Numbered from the stretch's first letter, positions 51,807-60,636 are shown. The stretch: DNA of 64,000 bases from Cumulibacter soli (GCF_004382795.1 NZ_SMSG01000002.1:248001-312000); one strand, 5' to 3'. Translations and numbers: made by a program. Notes: generated from the letters alone by a model not told the origin.

Positions 51807-53003
51807 ATGTCGCATTCGACGCCCCCGCACGTGCGCTCGACGCCGCGTCCATGGTCGTTTCGGCTCGGCGGCTGGGTTCTCGTGTTGGTGGTGGGCTGCG
51901 CGCTCGCACTCGTCGCGCTGAGAAGCGGTACGTACAGCGCGACGCAGCACACCACCGCGTCCGATCCGCCGGCGACGCCGACCGGCGAGCCGGCCCAGGT
52001 GCTGAGCGAGCAGGGCACGTGGGACCCGGATCATTACCTTGCCGGCCCCGTGATCGCGCAGGTCACCGAGCACGGCGTGATCGCGACCGATCTGGCGACC
52101 GGCGACGAACTGTGGCGCTATCAGCGCAGCGATACGACGGTCTGCGCACATCGGGTGAACCCGCAGCACGTCACGCTGATCTTCGCCTCCGGCGAGCGCT
52201 GCGATGAAGCTGTCTCGTTCGATCCCGCCAGCGGCGTACGGCAGTGGCAACGTACCATCGAAGCCACCGGCCCCAACCAGATCGTCTGGGACGACGGCAT
52301 ATTCCTCTCGATCGATCCGGCGAAAACAATAGTGTTCGAGGATGGCCAGGGGTTCGAGCGGTTTACCGTCGATAACTCCGAGACCGACCACATCGAAGGT
52401 GAACACACCAGTTGCGAGAACCTCGATGCTGCCGGATCGTCGACCGTCGGCACCCTGCAACGGTGTCGCGCCAACGACACTGAACCGTGGTTGTACCAAG
52501 TCGTGCTCGATCAGGCCTCCGACGGAGAGCCCAGCGAGGTTGGCCGTGGTTACCTCAGCGACATCAGTAATCCCACCATCGACGGCGTCACCTCGGACGG
52601 GACGACCTTCCTTCGATCCGACGACGGCACCCTCTGGGTGTTGCCGGAGCGCCAGAGCGAGGCGGTTCCCCTCGACGGTATGCCGTCGGTCGACCCCAAT
52701 ACCCCGCTAGAGGTCGTTGCCTCTCGCGCCACCGTGTTGCTAACGACGCCGGAGACGACGTACACGCTGTCCGCCGACACAACCTCCATAGCGCATTCAC
52801 AGGCCACCATCGCGACGCCGTACGTCGTCGATACGACCGCCTACATCCCTACCACCGAAGGAATCGAGCTACTCGACACCGCCAGCGGCGCCGTCCAGCA
52901 AACGCTGAGCTGGGAGGCCACGACTACCGGCCCTGCGGACCTCGTGATCACTGGCGAGTACATCGGGCTGCGCGATGCCGACGGTCTGCGGGTGTACGCC
53001 TGA
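51807..53003 (+). CDS. Membrane-anchored PQQ-like beta-propeller protein (Rv3212 type)
   Basis: 398 aa. One transmembrane anchor near the N-terminus (about 18-39, FRLGGWVLVLVVGCALALVAL) is followed by repeated beta-propeller blades (VIATDLATGDELWRYQRSDTT, FDPASGVRQWQRTIEAT, EGIELLDTASGAVQQTL). The pattern of A-x-D-G-x-W-like turns fits a PQQ/WD-type propeller without enzymatic residues. It starts 17 bp after the helicase gene, so is probably cotranscribed. Its role is unknown; the counterpart Rv3212 is annotated as a conserved alanine/valine-rich protein. Confidence 0.78.
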   Translation: MSHSTPPHVRSTPRPWSFRLGGWVLVLVVGCALALVALRSGTYSATQHTTASDPPATPTGEPAQVLSEQGTWDPDHYLAGPVIAQVTEHGVIATDLATGDELWRYQRSDTTVCAHRVNPQHVTLIFASGERCDEAVSFDPASGVRQWQRTIEATGPNQIVWDDGIFLSIDPAKTIVFEDGQGFERFTVDNSETDHIEGEHTSCENLDAAGSSTVGTLQRCRANDTEPWLYQVVLDQASDGEPSEVGRGYLSDISNPTIDGVTSDGTTFLRSDDGTLWVLPERQSEAVPLDGMPSVDPNTPLEVVASRATVLLTTPETTYTLSADTTSIAHSQATIATPYVVDTTAYIPTTEGIELLDTASGAVQQTLSWEATTTGPADLVITGEYIGLRDADGLRVYA

Positions 53004-53049
53004 GGGGTTCGTTCCCCGCGGCGTCCTCACGCTGTGGACATACGGCAAG

Positions 53050-53943
53050 ATGGTGGCTGTGAGCTCACCCCAGATCACCCGCCAAATGACCGCGCATTCG
53101 GGATCGCCACTGACGGTCACAACCCCACGTGGCACGTTCGCCGCGATCGACGTACGCCCCGCCTCACGACCGGTCGCTACCGCTTTGCTGGTGCCGGGTT
53201 ACACCGGGAGCAAGGAAGACTTCGCGCCAATCTTCGACCTGCTGCAAACGCGCGGATTCCGTATCGTGGCGATCGATCAGCGCGGCCAGTATCAGAGCCC
53301 GGGAAGCACCGAGGCCGACGCGTACTCGGTGCACGAACTCGGCGCGGACGTCGTCGCGATCGCGCACGAACTCGGTACCCCGCTGCACCTGGTCGGCCAC
53401 TCGTTCGGCGGGCTCATCACACGTGCCGCCGTACTCAGTGAACCGGCGGCGTTCAGTTCGCTGACGCTCATGTCGTCGGGACCATCGGAACTGCCCCATG
53501 GACCGCGCCGGACGATGATCGAATCGGCCGAACCGCACCTGCATGCACTCGGCCTACAGAAGATCTACGACTCCGGCCAGCAAGCTCTCGCTGGTGATCC
53601 GAACTGGCAAGCGCCGCCCGAGCCGCTGCGCGGGTTCCTGCGCGAGCGATTCATCACCAGTTCGGCGCATGCGCTGGAGTTCATGGGGCGCACGATGCTC
53701 ACCGAGCCCGATCGCGTGGCTGACCTCAAGGACACCGGCGTCCCGACGCTCGTGATGTACGGGCGCGACGACAACGCCTGGTCGCCGGAGTCCCAGTCCG
53801 ATATGGCGCTGCGTCTTGGTGCGCGCGAAGTCATCATCGACGGCGCGATGCACTCCCCCGCGATTGAGAACCCCACCGATTCGGCGACCGCGCTCGCCGA
53901 TTTCTGGGACACCTACGCCACAGCAGAGCGCACAAGCCCGTAG
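53050..53943 (+). CDS. Alpha/beta hydrolase
   Basis: 297 aa from ATG 53050; a downstream GTG is possible. TALLVPGYTGSKEDFAPIFDLLQTRGFRIVAIDQRGQYQSPG, LVGHSFGGLITRAAVL (nucleophile Ser), LVMYGRDDNAWSP (Asp) and IDGAMHSPAIENP (His) give a full triad. The GYTGSKEDF oxyanion region suggests a lysophospholipase or monoglyceride lipase type. It follows the Rv3212-like gene on the same strand. The substrate is unknown. Confidence 0.85.
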   Translation: MVAVSSPQITRQMTAHSGSPLTVTTPRGTFAAIDVRPASRPVATALLVPGYTGSKEDFAPIFDLLQTRGFRIVAIDQRGQYQSPGSTEADAYSVHELGADVVAIAHELGTPLHLVGHSFGGLITRAAVLSEPAAFSSLTLMSSGPSELPHGPRRTMIESAEPHLHALGLQKIYDSGQQALAGDPNWQAPPEPLRGFLRERFITSSAHALEFMGRTMLTEPDRVADLKDTGVPTLVMYGRDDNAWSPESQSDMALRLGAREVIIDGAMHSPAIENPTDSATALADFWDTYATAERTSP

Positions 53944-54059
53944 CGACTCCAGGACACCAGCGACCTGCGGCATCGCCACTACGCTCGCGCCTGGCTCCGG
54001 CCGATGCAAGACCCGGACGGGACGACGATCTGACCGATCGGGACGGAGGCGATTGCTGA

Positions 54060-55220
54060 CTAGCGCAGTGCCGCCAGTCGGTCGACGGCTTCGCGCAGGA
54101 CGTCGTCGCGTTTGCAGAAAGCGAACCGCACCAGCGGGCGCCCCTCGGCCTGATCGTCATAGAAAACCGACATCGGCACGGCCACGACGCCGCACCGCCT
54201 CGGCAGATCGCGACATAGTTCCACACCGTCGTCATACCCCACACTGCGCACATCGACGGACAGGAAGTAGGTGCCGCGGCAGTCATTCACCGCGAAGCCG
54301 GCCTCGCGTAGTCCGGAGGCCAACAGATCTCGCTTGGCCTGCAGCTCGACGGCAATCGCCGTATAAAAGGAATCCGGCATACGCAGTCCTTCGGCGATCG
54401 CCGGCTGGAATGGGCTGCCGCTCACGTAACTGAGGAACTGCTTCGCAGCGCGGACAGCGGACACCAACTCCGCCGGACCGCTGCACCAGCCGATCTTCCA
54501 CCCCGTCAACGAGAACGTCTTACCACCGGAGGAGATCGTCACTGTTCGCTCAGCCATCCCAGGCGCAGTGGCGATCGGGATATGCGCCGTCCCATCGAAC
54601 GTCATGTGCTCGTATACCTCATCGCTCACCACGAGTAGGTCATGTGCAATGGCCAGATCGGCGATATACCTAATATCTTCGGGCCTCAGCACTGCACCTG
54701 TCGGGTTATGCGGGGTGTTCAGCAGGATCAGCCGGGTTCGCTCGGTGATCGCTGCCGCGAACTCCTGGTGGGGTAGCTCGAAATGCGGAGTGCGCAACGT
54801 GACCGGCACTCGAATGCCGCCGGACATCGCGATCGTCGCGGCGTAAGAATCGTAGTACGGCTCGAGCACGACGACTTCGTCTCCGGGTTCGAGCAGCGCG
54901 AGCATCGACGCGGCGATCGCCTCGGTAGCACCGGTCGTGACCAGCACCTCGGTGTCGGGATTGGGATCCAGTCCGTAGAAGCGGCGTTGGTGGTGTGCGA
55001 TAGCCGTACGTAACTCGGGAATACCCGGACCGGGCGGGTACTGATTCACACCTTCATCGATGGCCCGACGGGCGGCCTCACGCACCACCTTCGGACCGTC
55101 TACATCCGGGAACCCCTGCCCAAGGTTGATCGAGTTGGTCTCGATCGCGAGCGCGGACATTTCGGCGAAGATCGTCGAGGTGAACCCGTGCAGACGCTTG
55201 GCGAGGTGTGGGCTACGCAT
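54060..55220 (-). CDS. PLP-dependent aminotransferase (class I/II)
   Basis: 386 aa. Fold-type-I signatures: NLGQGFPDVDGPKVVREAARRAI, VTTGATEAIAASMLALLEPGDEVVVLEPYYDSY, NTPHNPTGAVL, SDEVYEHMTF and the PLP-lysine loop ISSGGKTFSLTGWKIGW. It resembles kynurenine/N-succinyldiaminopimelate-type transferases (counterpart position of an aminotransferase near Rv3213c region is not certain). It converges on the hydrolase gene. The donor and acceptor are unknown. Confidence 0.88.
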   Translation of the reverse strand: MRSPHLAKRLHGFTSTIFAEMSALAIETNSINLGQGFPDVDGPKVVREAARRAIDEGVNQYPPGPGIPELRTAIAHHQRRFYGLDPNPDTEVLVTTGATEAIAASMLALLEPGDEVVVLEPYYDSYAATIAMSGGIRVPVTLRTPHFELPHQEFAAAITERTRLILLNTPHNPTGAVLRPEDIRYIADLAIAHDLLVVSDEVYEHMTFDGTAHIPIATAPGMAERTVTISSGGKTFSLTGWKIGWCSGPAELVSAVRAAKQFLSYVSGSPFQPAIAEGLRMPDSFYTAIAVELQAKRDLLASGLREAGFAVNDCRGTYFLSVDVRSVGYDDGVELCRDLPRRCGVVAVPMSVFYDDQAEGRPLVRFAFCKRDDVLREAVDRLAALR

Positions 55221-55251
55221 CCTGTCACCGTATCGCTCGCCGAGCGACGAC

Positions 55252-56106
55252 TCAGCGCATGGACTCCCCCGGCACCGCGAACCACGGATCCTTCAACGCA
55301 ACCTGGCGACCGTCGGCGCAGTGCGCCCAGAAATCACAGTGACCGCAGGCAGGGCTGACCCGCGTGGGGTAAGCCTCATCGGGGTGGACGCCGTCGGCCA
55401 TTCGTTCCTTCGCGCGATCGATATCGTCAGCGGTGGCTGCCGCACGGCGCATTTGACGCTCGCGAGTCTGTTCGGTGATTTCGGCCGACGCGATCACCCC
55501 ACTAGGGATGTGGTGCAGCTCGACCCGCGCACATCGCGCCCGGAAGGTGCGCTCGACGGCCACGGCGTACACCGCCAATTGCATCGAAGCGCGCGCCTCG
55601 TCGTCGGTGGGCACCGCGCGCCCGGTCTTGTAATCGATCACCACCAGCGATCCATCGGGCAGTTCGTCGACCCGGTCGATCCGTCCGGAGATCGCCAGGT
55701 CGCCATACGGCGCACCGACGGTGCGTTCGATTCCGCGCGGCTCAGCGTTGAAATCGACATGCTCGGTGACGTAGGCCGCGAGGTGTTCGGACATGATCGC
55801 CAGCGCCCGACGGGACTGTGCGAGGTCCCGAAAGCCGACCGTGGGCCACATTGCGCGTAAATCACGCAGTACTTCGTCCACGCTGCGGCTCGACGGTGCG
55901 AGGTCCCAGATGCCGCGCAGTACGGCGTGTACTGCTGACCCGATACCGGTGTGTGCCCATGGCGCGCCGCGCGAAGGGGCCGGGCGGTCGACGTACACGA
56001 ACCGGAATCGCCGCGGACACAAGTCGAACGTATCCAGTTTGGCGGGTGTGACACTGCGCAGCGGCTTGGGCATCCCCTCGAACCCGAGTTGCATAGCGCC
56101 GCTCAT
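55252..56106 (-). CDS. Stand-alone Fe-S PD-(D/E)XK nuclease (RecB/Cas4-like)
   Basis: 284 aa. The nuclease core includes RVDELPDGSLVVIDYKTGRAV (catalytic D..K of PD-(D/E)XK) and QLAVYAVAVERTF. The Fe-S clasp is readable: Cys in FDLCPRRFRFVYVDRP near the N-terminus and C-x2-C-x5-C in CGHCDFWAHC at the C-terminus. This is the AddB/Cas4 arrangement without a helicase. No CRISPR-associated genes lie nearby, so a repair role is likely. It overlaps the next minus-strand gene by 4 bp (ATGA). Confidence 0.87.
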   Translation of the reverse strand: MSGAMQLGFEGMPKPLRSVTPAKLDTFDLCPRRFRFVYVDRPAPSRGAPWAHTGIGSAVHAVLRGIWDLAPSSRSVDEVLRDLRAMWPTVGFRDLAQSRRALAIMSEHLAAYVTEHVDFNAEPRGIERTVGAPYGDLAISGRIDRVDELPDGSLVVIDYKTGRAVPTDDEARASMQLAVYAVAVERTFRARCARVELHHIPSGVIASAEITEQTRERQMRRAAATADDIDRAKERMADGVHPDEAYPTRVSPACGHCDFWAHCADGRQVALKDPWFAVPGESMR

Positions 56107-57182
56107 TCATCCCCCGCGATATCGCCGAACAGACGATCGTGCCCGACCGGCGAGGTGTACCAGCCGGCGGGTAGTTCATCATTACCGCCGAAGAAGTACG
56201 GCGCTCCCGGCCGGTAGGACCGGTACACAGTCACTTGCCCGTCTGCCAGCAGCATCACTTCACTGTCGGCCACTCGTCGTGCGTGCACCGGCTCGACCTC
56301 AGGCAACCGGCCGACCGCCAATCCCGCGCGCTCACGGGCGAAGTGCACAGCGACAGTGCCTTCTCGGCACGCCCGTAGCGCTTCGTCGAAGTCGGCGGAT
56401 GCTTCGGCGTCGGCCAGGATGTCGGCGGCCGCGATGTGTCGATCGCGCGCATCCTGCAGCGCCCGAGTGATCTGCGCGTCGCCGTGTTCGGGAACCTCGT
56501 CGATATCACGCGCGAGGGCGTCCAGCGCGGCGGTGACTTCCTTGCCACGGCGGGACCGTTGTGCCGCGCGGTGACGGCGGCGATTGGTCAGCCACAACAG
56601 TCCACCGCCGACACCGATCACCAACGCACCCAGGATCCAGGGCACTGCCGAGGCAAAACTCCCTGAACTGTCGACCTCGTCCGAACAGCCATCATCCCCA
56701 GGTTCTGGGGCATCGGCCAGGCTGTCGACGTAGGCCACCAGGAAATCAGTGAGATCGCCGCTGGAGCGGGATTCGGCCTGTGCACTCGACGCGTCATCCA
56801 GCAGCGGTTGCGCTTGTGTCGAGCAGATCACCGAAGATTGGGCGGCCTGCTCGGTACCGGATACGACGACATAGGTAGCGGGCTCGGCGACGCCTTCTCG
56901 AAGCACCACCAGCACGTCCTCGGGCGGCGTGTTCGGTGGCACGACGGCCACATAGATCGGATCGTCGCCGACGGCCTCGGCTAACGCTCCAGCATCAACC
57001 TGCTGGCCTGCCTCTGGCGCCACGTACAGGTGCTCTCCGGAGTCGAACGCTTCCCGCGCGGCCGCGCCCTCAGTTGCCGAATCCGCGTATGCGGGTGCGG
57101 CGACGAACACTACCGAGGCGCACAGCGCGAGCGCTAGGACGAGTCGACCAATCAGGTTCGGGCGGGGGCACTCACGAGTCAC
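56103..57182 (-). CDS. Secreted/membrane protein, unknown
   Basis: 359 aa. Signal sequence (about 10-33, LVLALALCASVVFVAAPAYA with AYA cut site), an outer domain to about 170 (HLYVAPEAGQQVDAGALAEAVGDDPIYVAVVPPNTPPEDVLVVLREGV, TPM-like), one transmembrane helix (about 178-197, AVPWILGALVIGVGGGLLWL) and a cytoplasmic helical domain (AALDALARDIDEVPEHGDAQITRALQDARDRHIAAADILADAE). The outer segment resembles the TPM-fold phosphatase-like N-domains of actinobacterial proteins; that is tentative. It is coupled by ATGA to the nuclease gene downstream. Confidence 0.65.
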   Translation of the reverse strand: MTRECPRPNLIGRLVLALALCASVVFVAAPAYADSATEGAAAREAFDSGEHLYVAPEAGQQVDAGALAEAVGDDPIYVAVVPPNTPPEDVLVVLREGVAEPATYVVVSGTEQAAQSSVICSTQAQPLLDDASSAQAESRSSGDLTDFLVAYVDSLADAPEPGDDGCSDEVDSSGSFASAVPWILGALVIGVGGGLLWLTNRRRHRAAQRSRRGKEVTAALDALARDIDEVPEHGDAQITRALQDARDRHIAAADILADAEASADFDEALRACREGTVAVHFARERAGLAVGRLPEVEPVHARRVADSEVMLLADGQVTVYRSYRPGAPYFFGGNDELPAGWYTSPVGHDRLFGDIAGDE

Positions 57183-57243
57183 CTGATCACGTTATCGCGC
57201 CGAGCCCGCGGCGGTCGGCAGGCGGGCAGGGACTGAGGCGATT

Positions 57244-58224
57244 CTACGGGCGCTGTTGGATCGGCCCGGCGGATTCGTCCGAGCCCCGGCGTCGCCCGCG
57301 GCCATTGAGACCGCCGAGTCGCTCACGCATCCGCTGCGATGTACCGGCGCGGTCGGTGATCGCGTCGAGTTGCAGAGCCGCAGGCCGCTCATCAGCGTTC
57401 GCGAGCACCCAGTCCTGGCGGTCGACGGCTGCGGTGGATTCGCCGAAACGGGAGAGCCATTGGGCCGATGGCTCGTCCCATTGGGCCGATGGCTCGTCGA
57501 AGTCGACAGCGGCCAGTTTCGCACCAAGATGCGGGTCCGTACGCTGCAGGTCGGCGTCGGTGCCCATCGCTGCGCGCTCGCCGCCGGTGTACCCGTCCGC
57601 GAACCCCGGCGACGGTATGCGTTCGCTGCTGGGGGGATTCGGCGGTACGTCGGTGGCCAGTTGCAGGTCATCCATCGGGTCCGCAGCCTTGTTCGACCTG
57701 CCGAACAGCAGGTCCGACACCTTCAAGTACTGGCGGTTCGCCTGCGGCAGGTAGTCGATCCGCGACAGTGCCTGGTCCTGGCCGGCAGATTCAACGATGA
57801 AGGTGCCGTACCCGAAAACCTGGCCGATCAGCGGCTTCTCGAAGGTCAAGTCGGTGACCTTCCGCATCGGCATGACCGCTACCTGACGGGTGATAACACC
57901 CCCAACCAGCATCATCCGCTGGTCGGTGATCACGAATCGTTCGAGCCGCCATTCAAGAATCAGGTACGCCAGTCGCACGAGCGCGGCGAGGCAGATCAGC
58001 AGGCAGATGGTCTGCACCCACTGCACGGTGTTGACCAGCGCGCTGATCATCGCTGCGGCGAGCACGAATCCAATCGTCTCCAGGAACGCGGCACCCAGGA
58101 CCAGGACGTGGCGGCGTACGGCGACCACGACACGCTCGTCGGTGAGCAGATACGGCGAGGGATCGCCCAGTCCCGCCACGACGGCGTCACTGTCGACGTC
58201 GGCCCGAGACTTGGTGCGGGACAT
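57244..58224 (-). CDS. PH-domain (bPH2/YdbS-type) membrane protein
   Basis: 326 aa. Two transmembrane helices (about 44-88, LVLGAAFLETIGFVLAAAMISALVNTVQWVQTICLLICLAALVRLAYLIL) sit ahead of a bacterial PH domain (LERFVITDQRMMLVGGVITRQVAVMPMRKVTDLTFEKPLIGQVFGYGTFIVESAGQDQ), the YdbS pattern. The C-terminal 130 residues are polar and include a DEPSAQW duplication. It may organise membrane proteins; the function is unknown. A 53-codon membrane ORF starts 175 bp upstream and ends 13 bp before this start. Confidence 0.85.
   Translation of the reverse strand: MSRTKSRADVDSDAVVAGLGDPSPYLLTDERVVVAVRRHVLVLGAAFLETIGFVLAAAMISALVNTVQWVQTICLLICLAALVRLAYLILEWRLERFVITDQRMMLVGGVITRQVAVMPMRKVTDLTFEKPLIGQVFGYGTFIVESAGQDQALSRIDYLPQANRQYLKVSDLLFGRSNKAADPMDDLQLATDVPPNPPSSERIPSPGFADGYTGGERAAMGTDADLQRTDPHLGAKLAAVDFDEPSAQWDEPSAQWLSRFGESTAAVDRQDWVLANADERPAALQLDAITDRAGTSQRMRERLGGLNGRGRRRGSDESAGPIQQRP
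57457..57498. repeat. Perfect 21-bp tandem duplication in the PH-domain gene
   Basis: CCATTGGGCCGATGGCTCGTC occurs at 57457-57477 and 57478-57498. It encodes DEPSAQW twice on the minus strand, in the polar tail of the PH-domain protein. In-frame recent duplication. Confidence 0.85.
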
Positions 58225-58237
58225 ACGTGAGCCGTTC

Positions 58238-58399
58238 CTAGGAGAAGATCGACTTCACGAACGTGGCGAAGTTGCTGGCCGCGGTGCCCAGGGCATCAAC
58301 CGTGGAGTGCACGATGTTCGAGGATTCCTCAGGGAAGGTGAGGACATAGAAGATGACGAAGGCTAACAGCAGCAGGCTTATCAGCTTCTTGATGCTCAT
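58238..58399 (-). CDS. 53-aa single-pass membrane protein, unknown
   Basis: ATG 58399 follows GGAG at 8-nt spacing. MSIKKLISLLLLAFVIFYVLTF is a lipid-spanning helix, followed by PEESSNIVHSTVDALGTAASNFATFVKSIFS. It precedes the PH-domain gene by 13 bp on the same strand, so cotranscription is likely. Its hydrophobic start and Lys-rich cap give topology with N-terminus inside. No family is recognised; the length, ribosome site and coupling support it as a real small gene. Confidence 0.65.
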   Translation of the reverse strand: MSIKKLISLLLLAFVIFYVLTFPEESSNIVHSTVDALGTAASNFATFVKSIFS

Positions 58400-58580
58400 T
58401 CGGATGCTCCGACTTTCCTCGCCGACTCCAGGGGAAGAGACGATCGAACCACAGCAGGCACGTTCGTCACAGGTGTCACTTGGGTACCACGGTACCCGTC
58501 ATCGCACGAGTTTCCGCGCAGGCCACTCGACGCGCGCCTCCTCCAAGCCCCATCAATGGGCCCGTGGCACACTAGCGAAG

Positions 58581-58659
58581 CGCGCAGCGCCAGCATCCGC
58601 GCAGCGCCACCATCAGTAGTCATCCACCCGGTAGTCATCCACCCAGTAGTCATCCACCC
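58581..58659. repeat. Compound tandem array: 2 x 17 bp then 3 x 15 bp
   Basis: CGCGCAGCGCCAGCATC (58581-58597) is repeated with one change at 58598-58614. It runs directly into three 15-bp units (58615-58629, 58630-58644, 58645-58659), each AGTAGTCATCCACCC apart from a G as the first base of the middle unit. The array ends 14 bp before the GTG at 58674, in the promoter/leader position of that gene. It is contiguous, so not CRISPR-like. Confidence 0.85.
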
Positions 58660-58673
58660 TGAGGAAACCGACT

Positions 58674-59117
58674 GTGTCATCGACGACCCTGAGCCGCACC
58701 GGAATCGTCACCCGGCTCACCGTGTCGATCCTGGCCTTGATCATGTTGCTGTACGGCACGTTCTGGGGATCGGACGCCGATTTCCCGTTCGGCCCGTTCA
58801 AGATGTACGCATACCGCAACGCACCGGACGGCACCGTCAATTCGCTCCGCCTGGAGGCGGTCACCGAGGAGGGTGAACTAATCGGGGTGAGCGCCGGCGC
58901 GGTCGGCCTGCGGCGCGCCGAACTCGAGGGATCGATGCCGCGGATGGAAACCGAACCCGCGCTGATGGCCGAGATCGTCGACCGCTACGCCGAGAACAAC
59001 CCCGATAAGCCCGAACTGGTAGAACTACGGGTCGTCGTACGGATCTTCCAACTCGAGGACGGCGCAAAAACCGGCGAGTACGAAGACGACATCCAGGTGG
59101 TGTGGACCCAGCCATGA
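58674..59117 (+). CDS. Small membrane-anchored protein of the HTTM group, unknown
   Basis: 147 aa from GTG 58674 (GAGGAAA upstream). One N-terminal hydrophobic helix (about 12-30, VTRLTVSILALIMLLYGTFW) is followed by a soluble domain (FPFGPFKMYAYRNAPDGTVNSLRLEAVTEEGELIGVSAG, VELRVVVRIFQLEDG). The pattern recalls small partner proteins next to HTTM genes in actinobacteria. It overlaps the HTTM gene by 4 bp (ATGA), so translation is coupled. The function is unknown. Confidence 0.75.
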   Translation: MSSTTLSRTGIVTRLTVSILALIMLLYGTFWGSDADFPFGPFKMYAYRNAPDGTVNSLRLEAVTEEGELIGVSAGAVGLRRAELEGSMPRMETEPALMAEIVDRYAENNPDKPELVELRVVVRIFQLEDGAKTGEYEDDIQVVWTQP

Positions 59118-60199
59118 CGACGACGGACGCTCCGACCGGCCGCAGCCGTCGTTCACTGATGGGCTGGCTCTTCGAACCGCTGCCGCTGCACCGTGTCGCA
59201 GTGATGCGCGCTGTGGCTTACCTGTTCATCCTCGTGGACGTTTTCCTCACGACCTCCTGGGTGGCTACCAAGGCCTACGCTCCACAGAGTTTGTACGTCC
59301 CGCTGAATCTCGGCGGTTTCTTACCGCACCCGACGTACCTGTACGTCACGATTCTCAAATGGCTACTGGTCGCGATGGCGCTGATCGCCGCCACCGGTTG
59401 GCGGCCGCGCTGGACCGGCACGGCGGTAGCGGTGCTGTACACGCTGTGGATGTTCGTGGCCATGTCGTACGGCAAGGTCGATCACGACCGGTTCGCGTTC
59501 CTCGTACTGCTCGCAGTGCTACCCACGGTAGGCGCGGCGCGGTGGGGCGATCGGACGAAGTCGATGCGCGCGGGTTGGGCGCTGCAGATCGTCTTCGTCG
59601 CGGTCATGCTGACCTACTTCTTGTCGGCATTCGCGAAGGTGCGCTACGGCGGTTGGGACTGGCCGACCGGTGCAACGCTCACCCGCGCGTTCATCCGCCG
59701 CGGCACATCGCTGGTCGAGTGGACGATCAACTATCCGTGGATCTTGATCGCCGTCCAGCACGTAATGGTGGTGCTGGAGTTCCTGTCTCCCCTGATCCTG
59801 TTGGCCCGTTCGGCCAAGGCCCGCACGATCGTCGTGATCATCCTGCTTGGCTTCCACGTATCCGTGTATGCCTCGGTGACGATCATCTTCCTGCCGCACT
59901 GTGTCGCGATCCTGTCGATCCTGCCGTGGGAGAAACTCCTGCGCCGCGATCGCGCCGACGTACCGACCGATGGGCCCTCGCCGGATGATGGCGCGCCAAG
60001 CAGCGGTGCCGACCACTCATCGGGCGGGGCCGAGCCCGCGCCAGATACCAACGGCCCACCGGGTGGGCCCGAGCCACGCTCGACTCCGGATAGCGCCGAT
60101 CGCTCGGCACACTCGGCACCGGATGCGGGGGCGTCTCCGCGCGATAACTCGGCTCCCGAACAGGCAGAGCGCCCAACCGGAAACCGGGCTCGCGACTAG
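59114..60199 (+). CDS. HTTM-domain (vitamin-K-carboxylase-like) membrane protein
   Basis: 361 aa from ATG 59114. HTTM signatures: LFEPLPLHRVAVMRAVAYLFILVDVFLTTSWV, WRPRWTGTAVAVLYTLWMFVAMSYGKVDHDRFAFLVLLAVLPTV, FLSAFAKVRYGGWDWPTGATLTRAF and a late hydrophobic stretch VIILLGFHVSVYASVTIIFLPHCVAILSILPW. About seven to eight transmembrane helices. The last 90 residues are polar Pro/Asp/Ser-rich. HTTM proteins resemble vitamin K-dependent gamma-carboxylase but bacterial substrates are unknown; they are often linked to DCC-family redox proteins, and one is convergent here. Confidence 0.85.
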   Translation: MTTTDAPTGRSRRSLMGWLFEPLPLHRVAVMRAVAYLFILVDVFLTTSWVATKAYAPQSLYVPLNLGGFLPHPTYLYVTILKWLLVAMALIAATGWRPRWTGTAVAVLYTLWMFVAMSYGKVDHDRFAFLVLLAVLPTVGAARWGDRTKSMRAGWALQIVFVAVMLTYFLSAFAKVRYGGWDWPTGATLTRAFIRRGTSLVEWTINYPWILIAVQHVMVVLEFLSPLILLARSAKARTIVVIILLGFHVSVYASVTIIFLPHCVAILSILPWEKLLRRDRADVPTDGPSPDDGAPSSGADHSSGGAEPAPDTNGPPGGPEPRSTPDSADRSAHSAPDAGASPRDNSAPEQAERPTGNRARD

Positions 60200-60636
60200 C
60201 GTTCGGTCGGGTCCTTACGCGGTGCGCTCTCGCTGGAGGCGCCCGGGCGCAGGTGTGCCGGCATTGAACACGCCGGAGTACCACCGGGCAGTCGGTGCCG
60301 GTTCTTCGCGATCCAGGTGTACACCACCGCCGCGATCCACCGGAACGGGCGGACCAGCGCGAGAAACGCCAACGGGCGCCACTGCCAGCCGCTGGCCTTC
60401 AGCAGGTCACCGACCGCCATGTGTGCAGCCGACGTCCGCCCGTCCGGTTCGACCCACTGCACCGCCTGCTCGCACTGCGCCGCGGTCAGCCCTAGGCTCG
60501 ACAGATCGGCGTGCTGGAACGCGACGATGTCGACGTCCTTGGTCAGGTGCCGCTCGACGAAACCCACGCACTTGGTGCAAATACCGCAGTCGCCGTCGTA
60601 CACCAGCACCGGTTTGGTGCGTACGCCGTTAGCCAT
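60196..60636 (-). CDS. DCC-family thiol-disulfide oxidoreductase-like protein (DUF393)
   Basis: 146 aa from ATG 60636. The DCC motif is plain: VLVYDGDCGICTKCVGFVERH (D-G-D-C-x-x-C), followed by DIVAFQHADLSSLGLTAAQCEQAVQWVEPDGRTSAAHMAVGDLL and a C-terminal helical part (FRWIAAVVYTWIAKNRHRL). The redox-active CxxC suggests thiol exchange. Its stop overlaps the HTTM stop by 4 bp, a tail-to-tail pairing. The neighbour on its own strand (DUF2332) overlaps it by 8 bp. Confidence 0.88.
   Translation of the reverse strand: MANGVRTKPVLVYDGDCGICTKCVGFVERHLTKDVDIVAFQHADLSSLGLTAAQCEQAVQWVEPDGRTSAAHMAVGDLLKASGWQWRPLAFLALVRPFRWIAAVVYTWIAKNRHRLPGGTPACSMPAHLRPGASSESAPRKDPTER

Noticed and set aside
57256-58230. 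Long plus-strand frame opposite the PH-domain gene
   Set aside because: Shadow of the minus-strand gene; His/Arg-rich with no domain.
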